Positions 11,119 to 21,867 of a DNA stretch of 64,000 nucleotides are shown here, piece by piece (the stretch's first letter is position 1; the number at the start of each line of letters is the position of its first letter). The notes beneath the pieces are model-generated. The model did no database searches, was not told the origin of the DNA, and saw nothing but the letters and a program-made list of their open reading frames with translations. Position numbers and translations under genes: made by a program. Origin of the DNA: Macrocystis pyrifera (taxonomy: Eukaryota; Sar; Phaeophyceae; Laminariales; Laminariaceae). The stretch is taken from contig JASSKH010000037.1 in assembly GCA_031763025.1 (NCBI GenBank), positions 1,612,001 through 1,676,000 of the forward strand, given 5' to 3'.

Positions 11119-12287
11119 AAAAAATTATCTGTCCTCTTGTTTTACTGCGCGTGCGCGGGGCTTCCCCATCAAAAGCACGTTTTTGGGAAACCCGTACTCG
11201 ATGATCATGTTACAATCGGATGAACGTCCCCAAGTTCGAACACGCCGAGACTTTATAAAACTTCCCTGCTCCGACTCCGACCCGCGGCCGACCAACTGCC
11301 TGAACCAAAGCAAACCTCTCATTTCTCATTTCAGGTAGAGGCACTTTGGTTGAATCGGTTTATTTTTGTCTTACTTACCTTGTGGGTACACGACAAAGTT
11401 TAGACAGACCTGGGAAACCAAACTGGTTCCTTTCATGGATAAAATGGAAAACTGTATGTATACGTGTATGAAACCAGGGGGTAGGTATACTTGGTACTAC
11501 TACTGATGTACGTATACGTCGTACCTGACGCACTTTTGCTCATGATACGACGTCGTATCACTTTGAAGTACGTGCTCCAAGGATTTGCCGTGTGTGGCGG
11601 TAGGTACGTTCTACTTCTGAATGCACCCCCCGGGAAAGATTTTATTCAAGATGTTTCGTCACCCACAGGCAGGTTGATGGAATACCCCCCCCCCCCCGCC
11701 CGGTCGTATGACTACGGTCATGCCTGACATGAATACCTACACCCCCCCCTCCGGCTGTAGAACGGCGGTATAGGATACAAACTATACCAAACCCACAACA
11801 CATCACCGTGTAAATCCTTAACACACTTTCATAGTTATGCAATTAAAAAAAGAAAAATAGGAGGTCGTGGTTTGACCCCTTGACTCACCCTACGCTAAAA
11901 GTAGTATCTGGTATGTTGAGATCAAACGAGGCCTCGACGGGCCCCCAAAAGGCCGGTCTCCCACTCATCATATTCGCCCTTCAAGTAATAGAAATACACG
12001 CATTACAGCTTTAACATTTAGTAGCCGCAGATACGACCTGAGCTACCTTAGCACACAAATGTTGCGGGAGTGTGACAACACTGGGGGAACCGCATGGAGG
12101 AAAGGCATAACCCTTCCGCATGAGCGGCTCATCACAGCCAGTGTGGAAAAAGCGTCTGCGGCTCTGGCGTCACACCTATTGCCGCAGCCCCTGAGCCCCC
12201 CATTTGCTGCCTGCCACGGTGTGCCGCGTAACGATTCCTTTGCATCCACTGCTACCCCCTTGCTTCCACCCCCTTAATAGCTCCCCC
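11119..12287. other. Spacer with C-runs and no identified gene
   Basis: There is a 13-base C run at 11685-11697 and C-rich patches near 11745 and 12250. The short open frames on both strands match nothing recognised. Confidence 0.3.
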
Positions 12288-12624
12288 TGGGAGAAAGTGA
12301 AGTGTGCAAGGAGGAACGGGATTTGTTGAAAACGATGAAGAAATTAGACGAACGTGGTATGGAGAAGTTTAGTGCAGTAGATAGTAGCGAGGGAACGATC
12401 GCTATTCTAGGAGGTAGATGGCGGCCACAAGCGGCGAAACAGGAAGGGGATAAGATTAGCTTAACTTTTCTGCGTCCTACGTGAACACAACGTTATGAGC
12501 GCTCAAATCCTAGAGGTGTCTCTATTAGGAATAGGAACGGTACTCCGTCTCGAAAGGGATGCGTGGTCAATTGTCTGGTGTCTACGTAACGCAAGCAACA
12601 AACAAGTACTTCCGTCCCCCCCCC
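12288..12624 (+). mobile_element. 3' fragment of the poly(C)-tailed LINE
   Basis: It encodes the C-terminal part of the LINE seen at 46932-48310: EVCKEERDLL, then KFSAVDSSEGTIAILGGRW and AAKQEGDK. After a frame break it reads [15 protein letters not shown], and it ends in CAAGTACTTCCGT followed by 9 C (12616-12624). The 5' cut lies next to CTCCCCCTGG. The copy is broken by at least one frameshift. Confidence 0.7.
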
Positions 12625-12639
12625 TCCTGCCTGCCCTGG

Positions 12640-13680
12640 CGTGTCAGCGCTTAGCGCCCTATTATCCCCTTTGCAACCCAGGTGTAAAGACCAACACTAT
12701 GCCAGGTGGTGTGGTGATACCAATTACTGCCAAGTAAGAGCGCGCAGCAAAACGACGATTAATGGCATCATGCGGCATATTTTTCGGAGATGTGTTCTTG
12801 CAATGTAGCTCGTGTACACACCCCCTATCTTCCCTCAGTAGCCTACGAATAGGCGGCTCCGTTGGACCAATGCTGTAACTGTCACAGCTTTTTCGGCGAT
12901 TTTAGTCGTTGAACTCCCGAAGGGGATGATAGTTTATTTGCCACCAACTGCTACCGCCCCCTCTTGTTACTCCGCCCCGCCCATTGTTGTACCACCTCCC
13001 CCTGATACCTACCTATAATAACTGTGTCAACACCTAACACACCAACCGGCGAGCACTGCCCCCCCCCCCCCCCCCCCCGTTTTTGCCACCCACCTTGTAA
13101 CCCCTTTACTATATTCTTATCACCCCCCCTACTGCCTGCCTGCGTGTGTCAGCACACAACTCCTGTGTAACCACTTCTGTTTGCCCCCCTTTGCTACCCC
13201 CCCCCGATCACCCTCTGTGGATTTCGGGGCCCGTGCACCATCCTTTGTCACCAGCAGTACGTCAGATGACATCCACCTCCGCAGTACCACCCCTGGTGGT
13301 AGATTATGAAAGCCCGAAATGTTATCCCCCGGGGGTGGTATCCACCGGTCCATATGGTTCGCAGCCACATCAAGAATGCCGGCGACCTGGTCACTGCTCA
13401 AGCCGACGAGATTTGGAGGAGCTCGACGGCGGGTCTGCGCCCCGACAAAAAACCCGGCAGGCTACGTAGCTATGTACGTGCGAGCTGCTACGCAGGCGTT
13501 GTGGAGATCAGCATTGATACTGTACGGCGTACTGATGCGTGCTATCCCACGTACGAAACATGCCTCTACAAAGTCGACGCAGTCGACAACCGTGGGAATA
13601 GGCAAAGACGCTCGTGGTAGACCGCGGTTTGATCGTTGACCGACCGCTCTTCACACTAAAACCAGCATAAAAGACCAAAA
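12640..13680. other. C-rich low-complexity spacer
   Basis: The plus strand is rich in C tracts, including 20 C at 13059-13078, and CCACCCCC-type words. The open frame at about 13306-13620 has ordinary codon-like composition but no recognised family or splice context. Confidence 0.35.
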
Positions 13681-14055
13681 AGGCGTTGAAGAGTCCTAAA
13701 AGACCGGTCTCCTGGCATCCTTTTTTTTATTTAGTAGTACTTCTCCAGCACTTGTCACTTCTCAACAAATAGGATTCCCCTCAATAGGAGTTTCACCAAT
13801 CAGTAAAACCGCTTCAAAACACAGACGGATCAGGAAACTACGGGCGTTGTGTAATCGTGGCATTGCTGTCACTCGTTCGTGACTGAATGCCCTGATTCTG
13901 ATTAAGGTCAGTATCCATGGGGCATGGGAGTGAAGGAAGAGCGGGGCAGTGGGCAGGCATCACGTACGTATCATCGGGAGGGAGAGAGTCGACTTTTGCG
14001 TACTACAGCGGTACAGTCAGTATACCACCATTTTAACGTTTCGCATTTTGATTCA

Positions 14056-14243
14056 GGGTCAGCTTTTGGAATACAGATCGTATGCCACTCGTCTGCTGGT
14101 TGCTTTCCGTCATGCATGGCGCGGCGTGTGTCCACCGAGTTTGTTTTGTTCAGTGATTTGGAATACAGATACTGTGCCATCACTCGTTTGCCGGTTGCTT
14201 CCCGTCATGCATGGCGCGGCGTGCATCCACCGAGCTGTTTGGT
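14056..14243 (+). repeat. Tandem duplication of about 95 bp
   Basis: TTTGGAATACAGATCGTATG... through CATGCATGGCGCGGCGTG and CACCGAG...TTCAGTGA occurs twice in a row with small differences. Both copies keep the CGTCATGCATGGCGCGGCGTG core. No function is visible. Confidence 0.6.
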
Positions 14244-14517
14244 TCAGTGAATGTACCCTTGATCTTCTTTGAAAGGTCGGGACCGATTGTTCGCGTCGCT
14301 TTGACATCGTGCGACCAACTGTTCTGTATTGCTGGCTGCAAATATCCAGTACTCGCAATCATGTATGTACATGTAAGGCATACGTTCAGAGTGTTGTTAA
14401 TAGTGCAATACCCATTACCCTTATATTTCCGAGACCGTGCTGCAAGGGGTATAGTTCACGCTTATCTCATTTGTTTCGGAATGCACTGAGCACCGACTTA
14501 CACTATGCCGTTTGTTT

Positions 14518-14696
14518 CACAGGTGACCGGCACCCCCCCCATGCACAACAGAGGCGCAAAAACTCCTTGTTTGTAGTGGAAATATTACACAATTTATTGT
14601 GGCAAAGCCCACATTGGTGTGCTCTATGTTCAATATTTCCACAAAGTGTCTTTTTCGTGCCAACACTGTGCAAGGGGGGTGTCCCAGCCACCTGTG
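14518..14696. mobile_element. Foldback MITE with CACAGGTG ends (179 bp)
   Basis: CACAGGTGACCGGCACCCCC at the left is inverted at the right as GGGGGGTGTCCCAGCCACCTGTG. GTGGAAATATT pairs with its complement nearer the centre. TTGTTT lies on both sides, giving a probable 6-bp target duplication. Non-coding. Confidence 0.65.
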
Positions 14697-15382
14697 TTGT
14701 TTGCGGCCGAATGATGAACGTCTTTTTTTGACTGTGCTACGCACACAAAATGGATTTCTTTGGCGGGGTGCTCTGAAATAGGCGAGATATGTCGTGTGAC
14801 TGCCTGTTATTCGACTTTGCAAGTTCCACACTGCTTTCTTGTCTTATTGCCTCATTTCTTGCTGTGCTGAGCCTTGCGTTGGCTTTTCGTGCTCTGCATT
14901 GTTGCCTAGCTTTGTGTTGTTGCGTTGCTATCTTCGAAACGTTGGATTGCCTTTGTTAAATGTTGTTGTCTCTGACCTGGCGGGACCAATGTGAAGCGCT
15001 CTCGACCCCGAGACTCCATAAACAGAAAGTACCGGTACCAATAATAATTCGTAATAAATAGTACACACTTCATACTCGCATACATAGTGCTATAGCACAA
15101 GCAATACGTACGAACCGCAAGTAGAATATCTATTAATAGGTCGATGCTCCTTCGTACTGCGTGTGATAGATCGATTGATTCTAGGCGTACTACAACAACA
15201 GTAGTTGAAGTTTTACCCGCTTTGAAGTCTACTGCTTTGACTTGTTGAGTGAGTTTCGGATTGACGTGACTCGAATCTGGAGGTAGTTTGGCGGGTGAAG
15301 CATCGAGCGGAAAGATGTGTCATGGAGTCTGTACGACTCCCTCTGCGGAGACACAACCACCCCCGAGGAGTGTGCCTAGCGC

Positions 15383-15586
15383 CTATGATAGACGAATAAT
15401 CACATCGCGATCTATCGTAGGAATAACTTCTTTTACAAATTGAGCGCGGTAGCTCCCTGAGTCCCCGAATACAAGCTTGAGTGCACTCTCGATTGAGGTA
15501 CGTATCACATCGCCATTTGACCAAGCTTGTGTGCTTGGGGGGGCGGTGGATGGGTCTGGGTGCATGAGGCGTATGCGCAAGGCCAT
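15383..15586 (-). CDS. Pop5/Rpp14-like RNase P/MRP subunit ORF (short)
   Basis: The 67-codon frame begins [13 protein letters not shown], then after a variable loop reads [19 protein letters not shown], a VKEVIPTI strand and DRDVIIRLS. This follows the Pop5/Rpp14 pattern: a first strand, a helix ending in LFG-D-G, a VK strand and an xIIR strand, as in archaeal Pop5. It then meets TAG. The same frame continues for 20 more codons, ALGTLLGGGCVSAEGVVQTP, which resembles the next ALTL-GG segment of the family. So the gene is either truncated, disrupted, or spliced in a way I could not see. Its ATG lies 104 bp from the ALG6 ATG on the other strand, suggesting a shared promoter. Family likeness is by eye only. 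Confidence 0.4.
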   Translation of the reverse strand: MALRIRLMHPDPSTAPPSTQAWSNGDVIRTSIESALKLVFGDSGSYRAQFVKEVIPTIDRDVIIRLS

Positions 15587-15690
15587 GTACAAAAATGCTT
15601 TTTTTTAAAGAACGCCTCGAAAGAACATGGAAACCTCTCGAATCTCGATTTTTGCTTTTTGGTGTTTTCGTGTTTTCAAACAAAGTGTTA
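15587..15690. promoter_or_regulatory. Probable bidirectional promoter/5' leader region between Pop5-like ORF and ALG6
   Basis: Only 104 bp separate the two divergent start codons. The gap holds a T/A tract (TTTTTTTTAAAG) and no recognised TATA or CCAAT box. Part of it must be transcribed leader if both starts are right. Confidence 0.35.
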
Positions 15691-15908
15691 ATGATGGGGG
15701 AATACGGCGGTGCTGGTGCTGATGCCTCGTCTTTGAGAAGTTGGGCACCGAGCCCCGCTGTAGTGATATGGTGCAGCCTGCTGTTGCGATACATGGTCTC
15801 ATTGTGGCCGTACTCAGGACAGGGGGATAAACCCATGCACGGAGACTTTGAAGCCCAGCGACACTGGATGGAGATCACAACCAACCTGCCGCTCCCGCAG
15901 TGGTACAG
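15691..15908 (+). CDS. ALG6: ALG6 exon 1 (residues 1-72 plus 2 nt)
   Basis: It encodes a short N-tail, the first hydrophobic helix ([16 protein letters not shown]) and the luminal [17 protein letters not shown] motif. The donor is TACAG/GTGTGA. The frame is open further upstream, but the family starts just before the first helix, so MMGEY is taken as the start. Confidence 0.9.
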
Positions 15909-18900
15909 GTGTGATATCGGCGTCGCTACATGGCCAGAGAACCTCTCTAGAATCAAGGCTCAACGCTAAACATGTCTGCAATGCTAGTGCAGTGCTTGCT
16001 TTTTGCAGTGCGCAGGCATATTGAGGCACTCTTATGCACAGTATCGGTTCTCGGTTCAGTCACAAAGCTACGAGTACCAAACGGTCATCGTATTATTTTA
16101 GCGTGTACCTGAGGTACTCACCAACTGTCGCGGTACGTACGTACCAGGTATTAATAGCATACTTGTGTACTTGCACCAGGTACCGCAGACGACAGTCACG
16201 TGCCAAAAACGTACGTGCAGTCGATGTAGTAACCTCGGTAATTGTGGCGCGTGCGCAGGATCTCCCTCTCACGCGGGTAAGTGCGCTTGCTTCGCATGTC
16301 CCCAGAGCCCCACTGAGTCGAGCGGGCGGGTGCACCGGAGGCATTTCATAGATGAGAAGGTTAGGACGGGTGGTAAACAGCAGCGTCATAACGTATTCCG
16401 CATACCTGGTGTATATCATCCGCGGGGTGCTGCTGTGCTACTGCTGCTGTGCCGCCGTCCTACGACAGCAGTAGTATTAATAGTAGGTAGTAGGACGTAG
16501 GACGTGCCCGATCGTGCTTATGCGGCTGCGCTGTAATACCTCAGATGCTACGACGAAGGTTTCGTTGACTCAAGACTCAAGACTTCAGCGCCGTATGTCG
16601 CCTCCCGATGGCTCGTATCTCGTATCACATCCCATCCCAGATTCGACCTTGATTTCTGGGGTCTGGATTATCCTCCGCTGACGGCCTATGTTTCCTGGGT
16701 CTGCGGGCAGTTGTCGGGGGCAGTCGAGCCCGCATCGATGGCTCTCGGATTGTCTCGTGGCTATGAGACTCCAAGCCACAAGGTGAGCATGAGGCTACCA
16801 AAGCTATTGGTAGATTGATGGGCGCGCTGAAAGAGCAAGTATCGGTGCGTTTGCAGCAATTGATATTTGTTGACGTTTCCAACTGCATTATTCACGATAA
16901 AAATGACCGATGAGCCCAAAGCGGGTATGCAAATACGACTTGCACAACTCCAACCTGCTCCACGCTTGGCACCATGATACCACCCGAACCTAAGCACTCC
17001 ACACTGAACCTGTGGGTTAAATAGTCGTCCGCAGGGCCCACCGACACCCTGATCCCACCCCAACCGAATCCACCAAAATCAGGGTTTCCACCATAAGAGT
17101 CCACAGCAACAAGCAGAACACACTGTAACCAGAATGCACAGCATTGAAGGGTGTGCAGAGTGTAATTTGTAGACCTGATGTCCCATCAGGATTCCTAAAA
17201 CTACCATATATTGTGGTGCAAATGCATTATTGAGCGCCTCCGTCCTGAGTCGACGAATGGGATGAACGTCGGCAGGGCCGATATACCCTGGGTGTTCCTC
17301 TGCTGCTGTGCTGTTGCTGTGTTGTTGTGCTGTTGTTGGCTTCTTTTTAGCGTGCTTCGGGGGATAGGCACGGCTATTCGTAGTGCTGGCTGCCTGTGTT
17401 GTTATGGCTGGTGGCGCCATGCAATCACGGCAGGCCTTCTGCTCCTGATTTTACTTTAGTTCTGCTTCTGCTTGTACCAACCACTACTTCGACCACCTAT
17501 CGGCGTCTTTAGTCGTTGCCACACCTACAGCAGTGTACTACACCTGCCTATTCTGCGCACGCTTATACACGTGTACAATAGTAATATCGTAGTGCCCGTG
17601 TGCGTCAGCCAACGAACAATACCGACACTAAAGCGGCAACCGGCAGTACTCGACCCACCGTCGCACTGGTTAATCCAATATGTGCCAAGCGATTCCACAG
17701 GCGCTCTGTAGCGGGCAACCGGCTTTACTCAACCAGCACTATGGAGGGACCACTACTACTGCTGTACTACGCCACACAATTTTTGTTAACCCTCCAGGGA
17801 CTTCAGAGCGGAAAATTAACGATAAAAAGTGAACATGATAACAGCACGCTCACTGCGTGATTGTGGGATGGTATTCTACAACATGGTGTCCGATTTAGCA
17901 GTACAATGCAAGGGATCGCACGGCGCGGACTCAACATAATGACACGCCGTATTGCTGGGCGCTCACGCTGGTCGCATATACCCCTCTATACTTTGATATA
18001 GGGATCGTTTTTATTCGATATAAGTATACAAATGGTTATTATATTTAGGGACAGAGTGGTAGGCACTTGATAACACCAAAACTGTCGCCGTTTTGGTCGA
18101 CATCAAAGGGCTGCCACCCAAAGGGGTTAGCAGCGTCTGCGTGCCTGTCTGCTGGGTGCTTTTCTGCTGTGCTGCTGTGTACCTACAGGAAGTATCGTAC
18201 CTGGTATGATAGTTGTTGAGCACACTGCTGTTCTAACTCTTAAAGTGGCGCCCTGACCTGATGTGTCATACCACACAGAGAGGAGGCGTTTTTGGGCAGT
18301 TGAAACATTTCGCACATCAGGCAAATCATCTACAGATCATCGATCCCCACAGGTCACGATCTAGATCCTTCAGGGCAGATACTGCGGATAGATAGGTTCC
18401 TCGTTTGTATGCTCTAGGTCATGTTGCTGAGTGAAAACCGGGTATTCTGCACCATCTCTTACCTTGTTCCTGGGTCCAATCTGTACTTACCAGGCACACA
18501 GATTCTGCACAATATCCCTCAACGATAGTCTACAGAGGATGCAGATGATCTACAGCAGATCGTGATGTGTCCGACTCGTGAAACCTATACCTTTCCAACA
18601 ACCTGATGACTTACCAGGTACCTGGTACGGGTTACGGTGTAACGCCTTTATCGCCGAGAACATGTGATGATGTTGGTTGGACGTTGCCTTCCGTTAGGTT
18701 GTTTCCAATGCGGTTTGTATTTTGAGCTTCAGGTTTTTTGACCCGATCGCATTTTCAGCTGTGCGGTTCGCAAATCGAAACAGTCTTCCTACGCGGGAAA
18801 ATAGGATTTACTGTGCGTGCAGACATTCGAGCAAACGCCGAGACCAACTGCTGCTGTTGTGGTCTGGCGCCGCAAGAGACGCGCTGGGTGCGCTGCACTG

Positions 18901-21831
18901 CGCGTAGGACCGAGCCAACGCTGAATGCTTTTGGTCTGGCGTAGAAGAGACGTGCGGAGTGCGCTAGAGTCAACCTGTCTTGGTGTTTTGTATTTCGCAA
19001 TGTGACTGATTGCTGCTACCGGTGTTGTTGCTGGACGAATTTACGAGTACGCATCCACGGAGAGGTGCGCGCCGAGTGCGCTTCTCTTGGTCTCTAGGTC
19101 CGAGCCCCACGCCAGCCGACTGTAGTTTGGCCACGGAGAGACGCGCCGCCCACCGACCGCGCGTCCGGCTCGAAGCAACGTCGCGATCCAGCTATGTCAC
19201 CATCGAACTCATCGGTCGTTTTGCTGCTGCTTGCTGTCGTAGATAACATCTCGACTTTAGAGACCATGTCATTCTTCGATTTGAGACTCTGATGACCCAA
19301 GTCATCGGATTTTGGGCCAAAATCTGACGACTTGGGCCATCAGATTCTCAAATCGAAAAAAATCCGGTCAGATTTTGCATGTTCGGACTTAGTGAGCACA
19401 TGCTTTCAATTGGGGATCGAAAAATACAATCTGAAGCTCGAAATCGAACCGCATAGGAAATAGCTTTAGTGGCGACGGACTAGACTTCGGCGACGAGTCA
19501 ATGTGAGAGCAACGCCAGCATTGTCGCGTCTCTCGGCTGGCTAGCATAGGCTCTACAGACAGCAGTATGGCCTGCCTTGTATCGCTTGACAGCCCGAGCC
19601 CCCTAGGTACATACGGGATGCTCGGAACGACGAGTAGCTAAGAAATACACGTGGAAACTATCGGTAGTCTTTGTGTCTTGTCCCCTACGGCAACCCAGTG
19701 CTTACAACTGCTGTCTCCACCGTCGTACCTACAGAAAATTACGGATATGAAAAACGGCGGCGGAACGCAAAAACGCCAAGACTCCCGGTCGGACTTGCAC
19801 TCCGCGCGAAACTTAGCGGCCTCTGTACACAGTCATGCATCACGACGCGCAGTCATGCATCAATATAAAGTTGGCCTGTCGGGAGAGCTGCACCAATTAG
19901 GCACCAGCTTTGCATCTTGACTATTAATACCATCGGACCAAGCGCTCTCATGCTGTACCTTCTTCTGGTGCAACTTGCAGCTTTACTACCATCGGACCAA
20001 ACGTTATCGTGGCTTTTTCAGGTACAATTTGCAATTTTGCTGCACCAACCGCTATTATACCTTCATCTGGCATAAGGTGCATGTTTATCTTCGGACCAAT
20101 TGCTGTCATACCCTTCTCTAGCAAAGTTTGCAGCTTTACGGCCGCCGGACCAATTGCTACCATACCTTCATCTGGCGGAATTTGCACGTTTACCATCGGG
20201 GCAACGCTCATACCTTTTTCTGGCTCGATTTGATGCTTTACTACAATTGGACCAACTGCTATCATACCTTTATTTGGCACAATTTTCAGCTTTATTGCCA
20301 TCGGACCAACCGCTGTCATACCTTTTCCTGCCACAGTTGTTCAGCTTTTCTACCATCGGCCCAAGCTCTATCAAATATTTATCTGGCGCAATTTTCCCTC
20401 GTCGTTTGGTGCCTTGTGTCGGCCGCCACAGGCGTTTATGCGGGTGACGGTGTTGGTTCTGGATCTAGCAGTCTTCTTCCCCGCAGCCATAGCTCTGGCT
20501 AGAAGGTCAGCCCATTCCACGCGGCACCTGCTGCACTGCTGTACCTTTAGGAGCTCTTACCAGTTACAGCTGACGGTTTTATAAAAAAAAGCTGTATGCA
20601 CGTGGTATCAGGCGGAACATAATGACAGTTAACGCTGTACGTACGTATCAGTAGTACCCTGAGGTGTTGTACGTATACCCATTCGGAACCCAGGTGAATC
20701 GGCCAATGCTAAGCTATACCAGGCGCGGTCTTAACAACTGTCTGTTACGGGGGGGCTAATGTTGTAATCAGCTGTAATCAGAACCCACAATTGGACCAAA
20801 AGCTGTGTACCCCCCTATCTTTACACACTATATTTGGTTCTGTTGACTGTGTATAACTGTGTATTACTATGTATTACGTGTACCATTATGTATTACTATG
20901 TATTCCTATGCCCCCCCGCAATAACATCTTATATACTCCACCATGACCACTGCCGCTTGCTGCCGCCACCCATTCGACCTTCCCACATACCTGATCGTCC
21001 AAGTTACTTGTTGCTTCAAATATGTACCTTCAAATCTGTACCTTCAAATTTGTACCTTCGCGTGGTGTACCCGCCCAGGTTGACCCGACGGAACGGCCAA
21101 ACAGGAGTGGTCCCTGCAGGACCTTGGGAAGCCGCAGCGGCGAAGGCGTTTCTGATGGCACTGTTGCAGCCGGCTCTAGTACTCATCGACCACGGCCACT
21201 TCCAATACAACTCCGTTTGTCTAGGGCTGGCGATGGCCGGTGCGGTGGCGGCAGCCAGTGGAGATCGTCGCGGAGGTGAGATGATGACGTGCAAGCCTAC
21301 CGCAATTTTTTTTTTCGTGCTACGATATTACGGGGGCCCAGATAGTAATCAGAACCAAACATGGTGGTTAGCAGCCATAGGGGGACATATAGGACATACA
21401 CCGTGTACCGCTCTGTCCCTAAAAATTGTAATCGTTCATATTGAATATTAGTGGGTAAAAGTTCCTTATATTTCGAGACGGACTGGTACGTAACACCCCC
21501 TTTGGTCGAAATTCAAGGCTTATTTTATCGACTACGGGCCGAGCGACGCGTGCGTCCATGGAAAGATCTCGTTCGACGAGATCTTCCCAAAACCGCTGTA
21601 TTGACCGGGAGTTGTTGGGGGCATCGACACAGGAAAAGAGAACATATGGCAAGAAACTTGTATGGAGCTTGTAGCGCGATGATGAGACAATCGTATTTGT
21701 GTGTGTGTGCGCGCGCTCTCTCCTCCTTCCTCCTCGAGCTCATGCTCATGTTTTTCCGTTGTACTGTATGGCGTATTCTACCGCCAGGATATACTTGCAG
21801 GCTCAATCAGTACTCGTAGATAGCTACGGCC

Positions 21832-21867
<36 letters not shown>

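Noticed and set aside
20834-21451. 205-codon single-exon gene
   Set aside because: Only 21079-21275 is coding (ALG6 exon 4); the flanking frame is intron and contains a degraded MITE.
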